Positions 11,086 through 22,767 are shown, counted from the first letter of the stretch. The stretch is DNA of 64,000 nt from Cepaea nemoralis (GCA_014155875.1 JACEFZ010011076.1:1-64000), one strand, 5' to 3'. Notes: a model not told the origin generated them from the sequence alone. Made by a program: numbers and translations.

Positions 11086-13000
11086 TTGTCTGTAAAGTGT
11101 AATGAGAAACCCATTTGTTTCACCATGTTACATAAGTCTTAATGTTCCACAGTCAAATGCTTTCGAGTAAACTATAAAGCAAGTGTACACATTTTGTACT
11201 CTCAGTCTATAATTGCCGTAATTTTAAATATACAGCCACATGCGCCTATATATCTACTAAAGCCAGTTTGCACTACATTTAAGCTTTCTTCTATTTCCTT
11301 AAAGCGTCTTTCCAATTATTACTTTTAGTACAATTCTGCATGTGTGACTTATCAAGATAACTGATCATACACGAAGAGCAGATAATACAAAACCAGGATT
11401 CTACCAGCAGAAAAATGGATATGTTTCATTGAAGACACTGTAAGCATGTGAATGTATGAGGCAAGGGAAATGGCAAAGGATCGAGACTATTTCCAACCCC
11501 GTGTGAACAGAGCGACGTTCTGCACAGGACCTACAATATGATGAGTTTTGTAGAAGGCGCCGTGCACAACTACTAACATATCCTCATTCACCAGATTAAT
11601 GCCGTGAGATGATTAATCGTTGCAAGCGACGTCCCGTATCTGCCATGGATTTATATATCGCCAACATGTTGTCATTGTGTTATAATACAACATAAATGCT
11701 ACCATATTAACAAGTTTTAAATCACAACTGGGACCCACCCCTACTTCCCATTTTCGGTCATTCATTTTTGTTTGTTCCAAACCTACTTTTTGTTTGGCAC
11801 AAAATCTGTTTAGAGAAAAATCATCGGCATTTATTGTTATTCTTAAATTAGGTCAGAACAGTGTATAAGAAAGGAATCGATACAAGCAAAAATAATAACT
11901 AAAGCTTACCGTATGTTTAAAGAAAGAACGCAACACAATACTGGGAGACATTTGTAACACGACGACATCCGTGAGATGTGTGCATTTCGGAGACGCGAAA
12001 TTTGGACTACTCACCTCTTAATCATCGCTCACCACCTGAACTGTATTCCCAAACCGGCTGGAAACATGTGTGGAGTAAGATCTATGCCAGATTGTTATCC
12101 GCGTTGAAATACTTGCTAACAACAACAAGACTTCATGGTTTCTAATTATGCAAGACGGTAATCAATATTGCTAAAGCCGCAAGTCGTATCTACGAAACTA
12201 GCAAGTTGCGCCTAAATAAATAGGCAAAAGTAATTAAGATGATTCAGTTAAGATACTGACATCCAAGAAAGCTGATCGTTGGTGGATGTGATTGCTGATA
12301 TTGTGTGGCCGGGCATGGCTTCTCGGTGAGACCAAATTAAGAAAATGACTTTGCCTCATATGGGCGTTCAAGTATGCCAGTCGTTGGTTCGTCTGGATGT
12401 TGGTATTGTGTTGCCATGTCAGAAGTTATGTAAGACAGCCTGACCTCTTGGGAAGACCGTATTAAGCAAATGACTCGGTTCTGAATGAGGAAGAGCATTG
12501 GTCATTCTTCCACATAAAAAATGATATCTCATAGATTGCGAAAAATTACAGTGCTGTGTAATAATTCCAGTAAGACACCGCGATTAGAAGGGATTAAAAA
12601 AAAAAAAGAAAGACGGTTCTACCGTTGAAGGACAGGCGAAATACTGCCAACATCTCCGCTGCAACCCCCGTGGCCTTTATGTTTACTCTGAAGTTACTTA
12701 AGAACTGCCGATAACTTGGCTACTGTTATTAGATCACATTAATAATCTATATCAGATGAAATTAAAATGATAAGTCATGTGATTGAAGTAATGGTTACAG
12801 TAATAATTAAAAGCCGATAGTATGTTACCGACCCATAATGAAAACAAAGAATAGTAGCACTCAAACATACAATGAATGTCGTAAAAGACAACTCATCTGA
12901 TGCAAAACGGTAGCAACACAATCCAAACATTCATGAGCACGTCTACACAGGGCTTGGCGTGAGTTGGTTGAGGGCATATGCTATTGGGAGATGAAAAACA
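11086..13000. other. Mostly unannotated intergenic DNA
   Basis: No intact coding region. Two things are visible. (1) Near 11455-11545 a short plus-strand peptide (MAKDRDYFQPRVNRATFCTG) resembles the extreme C-terminus of RTE-type LINE ORFs. (2) A diverged direct duplication has members at about 12270-12355 and 12388-12480 that share gatattgtgt or ggtattgtgt, a gccgggcatg or gccatgtcag stretch, then gaccnnattaagnaaatgac. A 9735-10000 style LINE relation was not seen here. Confidence 0.45.
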
Positions 13001-13257
13001 GGAGAAGAAGCCACAATAATGGTTACCATATAAACAGCAACAACTAGGACCGAGTGCTTACACTTAATACCTATGTGGGACAGATAGAGAAGAGACAATG
13101 GAGCGCATCATGGTTGTGGGAGGTAAATAAATAAAGGTTACGAATGTGAAAGTTAAATAAATAAAGGTTACGGACACTAAACACCCCGTGGCATATTGTG
13201 CTAGATCCATGTTTTTACGAACCAGTCTGCACTTAAGAGGTGATGTAAATATCATGC

Positions 13258-13428
13258 TGCCGCCTTGCCGCCATTACACTGTTAGACATTTCCTGGTACC
13301 CATTTTAGGCTAGGTCGACCTGAATACTCAAGTGAATTTTAAAACATCAACCTTGTTGTGAATTCGAAACCGCGACCACTGGATGGGCAGGCAAGGCCCT
13401 AACCACTGGGATACCGCGACTCCCGCTG
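13258..13428 (-). mobile_element. SINE family C copy
   Basis: The minus strand starts with a clear tRNA-like head (gagtcgcggtatcccagtgg ... ggtcgcggtttcgaattc). It continues with tcgacctagcctaaaatggg, taccaggaaatgtc and ggcggcaaggcggc. It is the best-preserved head of this family in the window together with 29608. Confidence 0.75.
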
Positions 13429-13674
13429 TAGGAGTTACTGATAAACGTGCGGAAAGTGACCTGGTGCACATTGAATTCACGAGCCAAGCCACCAGGTGGC
13501 ACTTGTCTAAATCTATATATTATAAATATATATTTGTATTGTTCAATGTGTCCTCTTATCTCTACTTCGTTCATTTATTTCTGTGAATGTAAATCAATAC
13601 CTATGAATTTATTTCGGATGTTATTTCGCTCGCGACGAGGGCCCACCAGCTGATATTTCTATGAAACCTGTTCC

Positions 13675-13870
13675 ATGATTTAGTGATAACAGCTTCTAAG
13701 CTCGCGTTGGCGATGTCGTTAGGAGACTACAATGATAATATGAGCGCTGTCGGACGAGTGTTCAACTCCTGCGCTCGTCGCTGGCTAAGTGAGAGAAAGA
13801 TTAGTCACCTATTTCTCCGTGCATTCAGGCCTACAAAATGTGATGGCTCCAACACTCCACAGACCCACCC
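13675..13870 (+). mobile_element. SINE-like family F, copy 1
   Basis: Contains a possible B box (gagtgttcaactcctgcgct) and the phrases cctatttctccgtgcattca and ggcctacaaaatgtgatggc, then cacagacccaccc. A second copy at 16935-17085 shares tcctccgtgcattcaggtct and cacagacccat. tRNA origin is likely but not certain. Confidence 0.5.
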
Positions 13871-14576
13871 ATAGCTCATAACCTCACGATATAATTCTGT
13901 AACTTCAACATTTCACATTCAAATGCGGATCCCTGCCGCAGGACAACATTTACATTAGGATAATTGGCCAAAGTTCACACCAGACGGCGCATAAACCCCT
14001 GGTCGGTGGTTTAGACCAAACGGTACCAGTCTTGCCACATACTTTATGCACTGATTAAGAGATAAAAGGTCATTAAGTGCCATAGCGCTGTCCGCGACAG
14101 TTGAGAAAATAATTCTAGCTTGATGCAAACAGATAACGCCAGTGCAACAAGGGTCAAGACCACCATTACAGGCTATCACTTGTTAACTTGTTCTTTACGC
14201 GCTCGAGGTACAGAGTGTAGCCAAACAAACCCGTGCAGTAATTATGCACATTATCAATATACACTTCAGCAATTCTTTAGTAGGGAGGCGTCATTTCCGC
14301 CTGCTAGCGAGACGTTCAAGATTCATATAGAGTTTCGCAAGTCTCAGATGAATAAATCAAGGCATTTCTACGTGAACATAGTCAAATACTACATACCCGT
14401 GCAGTAACTATGCACGTTATTAATGTACATGCTGCGTTACATTCGTACAGTATCGTCATTTCCGCCTAGTTGACCAAGATTTCGTTTTCCCATGAGAAGT
14501 CACACACGTCTCAACATGTTCAATAAAAGAATGACTGCGTGAAAATGGTCACATCATACACAAATATAGTCACATG

Positions 14577-14790
14577 CAATTTTACAGGACTTTGCAGTCA
14601 ACCCTAGGATTATTTTGCTGTTTGTGATTTACTAGGAAATTTTTACGTACAACAATTTGACATTACTTTATGAACGACGGACGTTCATCCCATCTACATC
14701 AACGCAATGTGGTCTGCTTGCAGTTGTCTGCGGCTGATTTTGAACCCTCGACTCTGTATGTCGGGGAATTGTTCAGTTTCCATAAGCCAT
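14577..14790 (-). mobile_element. SINE family B copy (old)
   Basis: On minus: gttcaaaatcagccgcagac near the head, then the worn central domain (aaagtaatgtcaaattgttg, tacgtaaaaatttcctagta), then tagggttgactgcaaagtcctg and taaaattgc. More diverged than its neighbour at 14949, hence probably older. Confidence 0.65.
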
Positions 14791-14948
14791 ATCATCGGCA
14801 CATCGTAATGTACACCAGTGCAATAATCATGTCCATTAACAGTATACACTTCATCACTCCATGGTAGGGTGGTCGCATCTCCGTCTGCAACCGGGACATC
14901 TAAGATCTCGTACTCCTAAATTTCAGCTGGGTAAATTAAGGAATGTCT

Positions 14949-15172
14949 TTTTTTATTTTTGTTTGCATATCCTTTACAGGGCATCGCTGTCAACACCAGC
15001 ATCTTTCAGCTGTATGTTGATTTCTTGGCAAGATTACGCTCAGTAGTTTGCCATTGCTTTCTGAGCGGCCGGCTCACATACCCCGCAAGTTACTGATGCG
15101 ATTCGAACCACTGCTGATTCTCACCGTCATCACGTTACCGACGAGACTATACGATATTACGGAGAAAAGTCA
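14949..15172 (-). mobile_element. SINE family B1 insertion with 12-bp target duplication
   Basis: A minus-strand SINE whose A-rich 3' tail is the T-rich stretch at 14949-14963. The central domain is well conserved (aaagcaatggcaaactactg). The head B box reads gtggttcgaatcgcat. It is flanked by identical 12-bp repeats taaggaatgtct at 14937-14948 and 15173-15184, which lie inside copy 3/4 of the ~165-bp tandem repeat. This is direct evidence of retrotransposition. Confidence 0.9.
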
Positions 15173-15360
15173 TAAGGAATGTCTACGTCAAATAATACAC
15201 ACCGATTCAGTAACTATACCCATTAACATTATCAATATACATGTTTGCATTTCGTTGGTTGTGCGGCGTCATTCTCACCTATACTTCCAAGATTTCGTTT
15301 TCCTTTGAGCAGTCCCACAAATCTCAGCAGGGTAAATTAAGGGATGTCTACGTTAACATA

Positions 15361-15830
15361 CAGAACAATACAAAGATATCAATTGAAACAAGAAAAACAG
15401 TGTTGAAGTGCTACATAGAACCTATACTTTCGTATGGATGTGAAGCGTGGACAATAAGCAGTCAAGCTAAAAAGCAGCGAAATGGCTGTAGAAATGTGGT
15501 TTCTGAGGAAAATGCAAAGAATACCATGGACAGACAGAAAAACCAATGAACAAGTCCTTCAAGAAACAAATGAAGATCGTAAACTGATTAGAGTCATTAG
15601 ACGTAGACAGTCAAACTTTTTTGGGCATGTTATGACAAGAAATGACTTGGAGAATTTGGTGACGACTGGCAAGATCGAAGGGAAGAGACCAAGGGGAAGA
15701 CCGAGAAGTAAATACCTGGATGGTTGGCCACGTGGTATGGTCGAGACAGGAACACGGAGCTGATCCACGACTCTGGTGATCGAGTGAGATGGCAGAACAT
15801 GACCGCCCATGGCACATGATGGATGGATGA
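15361..15830 (+). pseudogene. 5'-truncated RTE LINE 3' end with 11-bp target duplication
   Basis: Encodes only the C-terminal part of the RTE polyprotein: SIETRKTVLKCYIEPILSYG, then after a +1 shift near 15480 the block MWFLRKMQRIPWT, FFGHVMTRNDLENLVTTGKI and RPRGRPRSKYLDG. It is very close to 36400-36864. It ends in cacatgatggatggatga. Identical 11-bp repeats acgttaacata at 15350-15360 and 15831-15841 flank it, marking a target-primed insertion into the ~165-bp repeat. Confidence 0.9.
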
Positions 15831-15984
15831 ACGTTAACATAGTCGGGTTCAATGATTGACTTATAATTCGTGGTTTGAGAGGAAACGTGATGATCAACTA
15901 TGCGAAATACAATGCAAATCTTTGCGGTCACAAAATGTGGTTTGAAAGTCAAGATGAACGATTTTATTAGGCACCTTAATTTGC

Positions 15985-16121
15985 AACTGAACCTATCGCT
16001 TTAATCGGGAACTGAACCTATCGCTTTAATCGGGAACTGAACCTATCGCTTTAATCGGGAACTGAACCTATCGCTTTAATCGGGAACTGAACCTATCGCT
16101 TTAATCGGGAACTGAACCTAT
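15985..16121. repeat. 25-bp tandem repeat
   Basis: About 5.5 copies of ctatcgctttaatcgggaac plus tgaac, almost identical to each other, so recently expanded. No coding content. Confidence 0.95.
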
Positions 16122-16184
16122 GTTACCGTTTATATAGCTAGCGTGCTACCATTGGATAACATTTAAACCGTTTAAAAGGGTGTA

Positions 16185-16395
16185 AAAGGCAAAATGATCG
16201 ACTTCATTGCACCGGGTTTGATCCCACAGGGCTTGGTCTCTTTCCGCAGGGCGGCCTACCGTAAGCGTCGTATAAAACACTAACTCCGTATCTCCAGCGA
16301 CGACCACCAGAGTCTCCGAGTAAAAGCACTCGTGAACCGAACGTGTACCCCGGAATCGAACCCACAACCTTCGGAATGTGAACAGGCGGTGTAAC
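16185..16395 (-). mobile_element. SINE family E copy
   Basis: Minus strand: tRNA-like head (atggcgaagttgttacaccg ... ggttgtgggttcgattccgg), then acgagtgcttttactcgg, gagatacggagttagtgttt, ggccgccctgcggaaagaga and acccggtgcaatgaagtcga. It has the same order as the copy at 17169-17409. Confidence 0.85.
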
Positions 16396-16934
16396 AACTT
16401 CGCCATGTAAACTCTATAGTGAAAAAGAGAAACTCCGATTGTTATGCCATCTCTTAACAAAACACATAAATCAGAACAAACAATGAACTGGACATTAATA
16501 ATCGCTTGCGAAAAGTCATATAGTAAACAAAGAATGACTTACCTCATGCGTGCTGCGCGCAGCAGTGAAAGCAGTGTGCCCATGTTATGCAATAGTTAGT
16601 CTGTTTTTATAGTGGATCGAAAGTTCTACTCTCAGTTTACAATTTAAACATACACCGGCTATGCACTAATAAATACAGGGGTTCTTAAAGTGCGGACATA
16701 TAAATTACATTCTAGTTGAGGGTTTCATCAATGGCAATTTTAGTCAATAGTATTATTCATCAGAATAGGATGGTAGAGGGCAGAGGTTACCAGACTAACC
16801 CAATATGGAGTCTCTAGAAAATCATAGAATCACTATATCTTGAAACGTGAAATGCAGTCTGACAGCCTGCACAATGACTGCCCTGTTAATCGGCTTTTAG
16901 CATTTCGCGTTTTATAGAAATCGTTACGTAATAT

Positions 16935-17085
16935 ATGGCGTAGTTGCACTGATAATTCCATGAGAACGATCGGATCAGGGTTGGAAGCCGGGGCTCGTCA
17001 CCTGCTTTGCGAGAACTATTCCTCCGTGCATTCAGGTCTACACAATCTGAAGGTCCTATCACATCACAGACCCATGGCAAGAAAC
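16935..17085 (+). mobile_element. SINE-like family F, copy 2
   Basis: Matches 13675-13870 over tcctccgtgcattcaggtct, acacaatctgaaggtcc and cacagacccatgg. The possible B-box region reads cagggttggaagccgggg. It is diverged from copy 1, so both are old. Confidence 0.5.
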
Positions 17086-17168
17086 TGCTTCGGGACAAAT
17101 GTTTTATACAAATCGTGCAGAAGCATAGCCAACATGTTGTTTTTAAATTCTTTATAAAGCTAACATAA

Positions 17169-17409
17169 AAAGTCGCTTAAAAGTCGACAGGGTCGACTTC
17201 ATTGCACCGGGTTTTATCCCATGTGGCTCGGTCTCCTTCCGCAGCGCGGAAAGCGTCGCACAAAGCACGAACTCCGTAGCTCTAGCGACGGCCCACAGGA
17301 GTCTCCGAAAACTTTAACTCGTGAACCGAAGGACGCGGCCCGGAATCGAACCCACAACCTTCGGAGCCCGAGTTAAACGGCTTGACCACTTCGCCACGAA
17401 GACTCCCTA
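17169..17409 (-). mobile_element. SINE family E with 13-bp target duplication
   Basis: Complete minus-strand copy. The head on minus runs gggagtcttcgtggcgaagt then ggtcaagccg, with B box gtgggttcgattccggg. The body holds acgagttaaagttttcgg and tagagctacggagttcgtgc. The end is acccggtgcaatgaagtcga plus gtcgacttttaagcgactt. Identical 13-bp repeats aaagctaacataa at 17156-17168 and 17410-17422 flank it. The element therefore is about 240 bp with no long poly(A). Confidence 0.92.
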
Positions 17410-17502
17410 AAAGCTAACATAATAGATACATACATGCATACATTCATCTATCTATCCAAACATCCATCCACCTACCCTCGCAGACATGCATTAATGAGTG
17501 CT

Positions 17503-17504
<2 letters not shown>

Positions 17505-17580
<76 letters not shown>
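17505..17580. repeat. (TA)n microsatellite
   Basis: About 76 bp of TA. It directly abuts the start (ctagctgacccggcc) of the composite repeat that follows. Confidence 0.98.
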
Positions 17581-17581
<1 letters not shown>

Positions 17582-18862
17582 TAGCTGACCCGGCCCTGCT
17601 TCGCCCAGGCCCTGGAGGGGATCTATCTATCTATCAGTCTGTCTGTCTGCTTGTTTGTCTGTCTGTCTGTCTGGCTGACCCGGCCCGGCTTCACCCAGTC
17701 CCTGGTGGGGAGCATCTCATTTAATTAATATAAGTAGCCATATAAGCTCTCCCGTTCCCGACTATCTGTCTGTCTGTCTGTCTGACCCGGCTTCACCCAG
17801 TCCCTGGTGGGGAGCATCTCATTTTATTCATATACGTAGTCATATAAGCTCTCCCGTTCCCGACTATCTGTTTGTCTGTCTATCTGTCTGTCTGTCTGTC
17901 TGTCCCGGCCCGGCTTCACCCAGTCCCTGGTAGGGAGCATGTCATTTAATTCATTCATATAAGTAGTCAAATAAGCTTCCGTTCCCGACTATCTGTCTAT
18001 CTATCTGACCCGGCGTGGTTTCGCCCAGCTCCTGGCGCACAGTAACTTAAAAGAATGTCCTTCCACACACCATTCATTATTTTTAATGAAAACTGTTTTT
18101 AATCACCGACATGACAGTTGATAAGTTTTGTAAGCAGAAAAAGATGGGTTAAAATGTTATGCATAATGCATTATTTTTATGCAAACTTTAAAAATACCTT
18201 AAAGATTATATCATTATTCCCGGCTTCACCCAGTCCCTGGTAGCGAGCATGTCATTTAATTCATTCATATAAGTAGTCAAATAAGCTTCCGTTCCCGACT
18301 ATCTGTCTATCTATCTGACCCGGCGTGGTTTCGCCCAGCTCCTGGCGCACAGTAACTTAAAAGAATGTCCTTCCACACACCATTCATTATTTTTAATGAA
18401 AACTGTTTTTAATCACCGACATGACAGTTGATAAGTTTTGTAAGCAGAAAAAGATGGGTTAAAATGTTATGCATAATGCATATTTTTATGCAAACTTTAA
18501 AAATACCTTAAAGATTATATCATTATTTAATATAACTCATATGCCTAAAACTAACTATAGACAAAGAGTTTAACAATAGTGCAGGTAAGTCCAACAATAT
18601 AACAATAAAGTATATAGAAATGTTATTAAAAGTTATGCCCCTTGAAATAACTTTTCTAGAGTGAAGTCCCCCTGCTATATAGACATTATATAATGAAAAT
18701 GGAAAAGTAAATGTTATTAAATAAGTAGAAGATTTTACATTAAGAAATTATTATAGTCGGTTGCACAGGAATGAAAGGAAGACGTGTAGAAAATTTCATC
18801 TCAATCGGATGTACCGTTATCGAACGCATCCAAGACCCACAAACCCACAAACATACACTCTG
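17581..18862 (+). repeat. Composite repeat: ctagctgacccgg start, fatty tail, bounded by (TA)n
   Basis: Starts at ctagctgacccggccctgc and includes several restarts of gacccggcttcacccagtcc separated by (TCTG)n/(TATC)n runs. It ends with gtgtagaaaatttcatctca and gatgtaccgttatcgaacgc before another (TA)n. A second locus with the same start is at 63249. This 5' phrase and 3' phrase are familiar from many invertebrate genomes as ends of one non-coding repeat class. I cannot name the superfamily; a Helitron-like or microsatellite-associated element is possible. No ORF was seen. Confidence 0.7.
17909..18528. repeat. 310-bp direct tandem duplication
   Basis: Copy 1 spans 17909-18218 and copy 2 spans 18219-18528, both starting cccggcttcacccagtccct and ending tatatcattatt. 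I see only two differences (taggg/tagcg early, and one t gained or lost in a run near 18172/18481), so the duplication is recent or an assembly repeat. Confidence 0.93.

Positions 18863-18957
<95 letters not shown>
18863..18957. repeat. (TA)n microsatellite
   Basis: About 95 bp of TA closing the composite repeat on its 3' side. Frames through it are artefacts. Confidence 0.98.
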
Positions 18958-19642
<685 letters not shown>

Positions 19643-19984
19643 AATCAACCAACTGTCTTCATACTTAACCATTATCCTTCTATACATTTCACAAGTTTTC
19701 ACACCCTCTGACTCACACCCAAAAAAAAACAACAACAACATACAACCTAATAATTCTCCGTTGTTCTTTCACAATGCAAGCCTACAGTGAGGGAAGCCAT
19801 TTTGTAATCACTATTGCGCTTGCGACAACTACGTGGGGTATCGCTTAAAAGTCAGAATGTGTCCGGGAAGAATATTTTCCGTTGTCCATTCTCTTCTTGT
19901 CCGGTTAGCGGGAAAGGGGTATCCCCTATCAAAGGAGATGTAAGACGCCTCCTTTCCTCCGTTAGTCTATGGGACACCCTTGGG

Positions 19985-20340
19985 CAAGGTGGAGTACCCG
20001 TTTAGCCCCCCGATCAGGGTTACGTGAAGCCATGGAAGCAGGTGGTGGAATGTGAGAGCAGCCGACATATTGTTGTTGGTTATGGTCTTGCACTCTGCGG
20101 CGATAGGCAGATGATCTCATCAGTAGAGACAATGGCTATGGCCACCGACTAGTACAGTCACTGCCCAGAAGGAAAGCAATGGCAAACTACCTTCTGCAAA
20201 ACTTGCCAAGAAACCATAACAACCATGAAAGAAAACATAATAAGAAAGAGATCTGGTGGCGAGACCCCCAGGCCAGGCAGATCAGATAACACTGGGGAAG
20301 AGTGTGATACAGGGACCAGTACTAGTAATTATTCTCATGT
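19985..20340 (+). mobile_element. RTE LINE 5' region, joined directly to RT
   Basis: Non-coding segment with cccccgatcagggttacgtg, gccatggaagcaggtggtgg, ttggtcttgcactctgcgg-like and aaagcaatggcaaactac followed by cttgccaagaaaccat. It runs into the middle of an RT domain at about 20341, with no endonuclease between. The layout implies an internal deletion of about 1.5-2 kb from a normal RTE element. The aaagcaatggcaaactac motif also occurs in the SINE-B central domain. Confidence 0.6.
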
Positions 20341-21600
20341 TTTGTGGATTATTCAAAGGCATTTGACTGTGTACAACATCAGAAACTTTGGGAAATCATG
20401 AGGAATATGGGCTTTCCATCACATGTAGTACAACTCATAAAAATGCTCTATCTAGACCAACAAGCAGCAGTTAGAATAGATTGCGAGACATCAGATTGGT
20501 TTAACATCAAACAAGGAGTCCGTCAGGGCTGCGTGCTGTCACCCTATTTGTTTAACCTGTACGCCGAAAATATAATGAGAAATGTAAGAGATAATATAAA
20601 CAGGGAGCTATATGAAGCCCTAAATATCGGCAGTCATGACATACCAGAGATTCGATATGCTGATGATACAGTATTACTATTCAGAACACAGAATGACATA
20701 GAAAACCTAATAGCCTCAACCCAATTGAATAGTGAAAATCACAACTTATATCTTAACATAGCAAAAACAAAGATAATGCAAACAGACAAAACTACTATGG
20801 AGAAAGAAATATACGTTAATGGGGAAAAATTGGAGGTGGTGGAAAATTTTGAATATCTTGGGTCACTGATTACCAACAATGGTGACACAATAACGGAAAT
20901 TAAAAGGCGACTATCAATTGCTCTTCAAAGACTAAAACAGCTGAATAAATTATGGAATGGGACAGATAGAACTACAAAAATTAGATTTTTAAGAGCATGC
21001 ATCTTTCCCATTGCAACATACGCCTATGAGACATGGACACTTACTAAACAAGCTGAACAGCGCATAAATGCCTTTGAATATAAATGTTATAGACGAGTTC
21101 TAAGAATATCTTGGGTAAAGAAAAGAACAAATGCATCCATACTTAAAGAATTGAATATTGAATAAGGTTGACTATTAAAGACGATAAAAAAAAGAAAATT
21201 GAAATATTTTGGTCATTTGAAACGTCACGAAAGTTTGGAGAGAACATTCCGCGTTTCCATCCTGTTTAAGGATACTGTGGTCAACACCAGCATCTTTCAG
21301 CTGTGTGTTGATTCTTAGGCTAGATTACGCTCATCAGCACGCCACGACTTTCTGAGCGACCGGCTCCATACTCTCATAAGTCACTTTTGCAATTCGAACC
21401 ACTGCTAATGGAGAGAACAATATTGGAAGGATATATGCCTGGGAAGAGAGGAAGAGGAAGGCCAAAGAGAAGATGGGTTCAGGATGTGGCGGATGATCTC
21501 CAGGTGGGTGTAACAGACGCGTGACATCTTGCTTATGATCGAGAGGTTTTCCGGAAGGTTGTTATGGCAGCGAGGTTCTGCAAAGGACATGCTACTGAAT
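20341..21600 (+). pseudogene. RTE/BovB-like reverse transcriptase, interrupted by a SINE
   Basis: Open for 273 codons from 20344 to 21165; the first codon there is GTG inside the domain, not a real start. RT motifs seen: VDYSKAFDCV (catalytic Asp block A), GVRQGCVLSPYLFNLYAENI (block B) and IRYADDTVLL (active-site YADD, block C), followed by the thumb and the KRRLSIALQ to ISWVKKRTNASILKEL tail typical of RTE/BovB. After the TAA at 21163 the frame continues with IKKRKLKYFGHLKRHESLER, then a SINE at 21247-21408, then GKRGRGRPKRRWVQDVADDL up to about 21590. It lacks the endonuclease and N-terminal RT and is inactivated by the SINE and by stops. The reading frame of the RT core is intact, suggesting moderate age. 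Confidence 0.93.
21247..21408 (-). mobile_element. SINE B2 inserted in the LINE, 11-bp target duplication
   Basis: Minus-strand, 5'-incomplete B2 SINE (shared phrases with 8120-8372: tatggagccggtcgctcag, gtcgtggcgtgctgatgagc, gtaatctagcctaagaatca, and the 3' stem-loop ending in acgcgg). Identical 11-bp repeats tggagagaaca at 21236-21246 and 21409-21419 prove insertion into the LINE tail. Confidence 0.93.
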
Positions 21601-21644
21601 GAATGAATTCTCTTCTTTATAAGTTATAAAATGCCTGTTACTTA

Positions 21645-21725
21645 ATGGCTTTCACCCACCCACACAGCCACAACCCACTCACCCACCCACACACACCCAC
21701 CCACTCACACACACACACTCACACA

Positions 21726-21762
<37 letters not shown>
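21645..21762. repeat. (CA)n-rich microsatellite
   Basis: Irregular cacccac then a clean (CA)n with a central gcgc (cacacgcgcacaca) and a run to 21760. The Thr/His-rich frame is an artefact. Confidence 0.9.
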
Positions 21763-21764
<2 letters not shown>

Positions 21765-22194
21765 TTAACGACTATTAATATAACTGAAAGCAGTTCATCT
21801 GTCACCACAACCATAACTTGTCACTATTTGGAGCATGACACCAACTCTCACAAATCCCCCTCCAGGTGTTCGTTTCTCACCAAACACATTTCGCCTAGTA
21901 TCTCCTTGTGTGATGTTCTCAATTACTTGCATATGAGCTTGAGGATTATCGGTAAAGCTTGTGTGAATTTACCAATCAGCATTATTTACGTTAGCCTTAT
22001 CAATAAATAAGTATTGCACTGAATCGGATGACCATGTAAATGAAGATATATTTTGTGTGTGTTATACGCAGCCTTCTTCTTGGGAAGCTTGGGTCTGTTT
22101 ATTCGACTATCCATCAGGATTAGGAATGTCAGATTGGGATTTTTCTGAAATGTCCAGAAGCGGAAGACTAATATTAATTGTCCAACTCACCAAT

Positions 22195-22742
22195 AGCACT
22201 GGTTTACTCGCACCAGAGGCGGACAGCCCACATTGTTTGGGCAGGTCATGAGAAGGGGACAGATGGAGTATGTCGTAACAAAGGAAGGGCTGGAGAGAAA
22301 GAGAAGCAGGTGAGACCAAGAGAGAAGATGGCGGAGAATTTTTGTTTTGCGGCTCGCTCGCTTTGAACTCAAGCGTAGTCCATACACACTACTTCCAGTA
22401 GTGCTGAACTTAATTTTACGTTTGGATTAGCTTTTCTTGTTACCAGTGCCCTCGCAATCAGGCGAACAAACTTCGACTTCAGGGGTACTTGTAATTTACA
22501 TCCCCAAGTCAAAGACGACAGCTCAAATTTTAGTCCAACTGTCCGGTATAGGGGTTGAACCCCTTACCTAGGCATCTGCTCCACGGATGTTTAAGAACAC
22601 GCGTTCTTATCCATTCAGCCATGCTGATCTAACCGGACAGTCTGATATCATAGCATGGGGAAACATCACTGTCAAAAATTATTGACAGGACACGAGACAG
22701 AAGGTTTTGGACAGACATAATCACCGACGCCATGCGGCATGG
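22195..22742 (+). pseudogene. RTE-type LINE C-terminal fragment split by a SINE
   Basis: Left part (22195-22345) encodes a FGQVMRRGQMEYVVTK block in one frame. Right part (22631-22742) encodes RTRDRRFWTDIITDAMRHG. Between them lies a family A SINE in minus orientation. The two parts match, in order, the tail of RTE ORFs elsewhere in the window (FGHVMRR..LE..VTTGK ... DAFRHGT). It is a dead fragment. Confidence 0.65.
22351..22630 (-). mobile_element. SINE family A copy in a LINE fragment
   Basis: Full-length minus copy: the head at the right side (agatcagcatggctgaatgg, with B box ggggttcaacccc), then the gttggactaaaattt, cccaagtcaaagacg region and, at the left, the conserved end gcgtagtccatacaca plus gcgagcgagcc. 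It interrupts the C-terminal LINE fragment at 22195-22742. Confidence 0.85.
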
Positions 22743-22767
22743 GCTATACAAAAAAGAATACTGCTAC

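Larger units (their letters stand above)
14230..15360. repeat. ~165-bp tandem repeat, four copies, split by insertions
   Basis: Copies start near 14230, 14396, about 14815 and about 15205. Each reads like ccgtgcagtaactatgcac, ttaacaatatacactt, ggcggcgtcatttccgcct, caagatttcgttttcc, gtctcagcagggtaaattaa, ggatgtctacgtgaacata. The period between copies 1 and 2 is about 166 bp. Copies 2-3 and 3-4 are separated by minus-strand family B SINEs (14577-14790 and 14949-15172), and copy 4 ends in the target duplication of a truncated LINE. Confidence 0.75.

Noticed and set aside
16886..17098. Short antisense frame over the SINE F region
   Set aside because: It overlaps a repeat and has no motif; likely chance.
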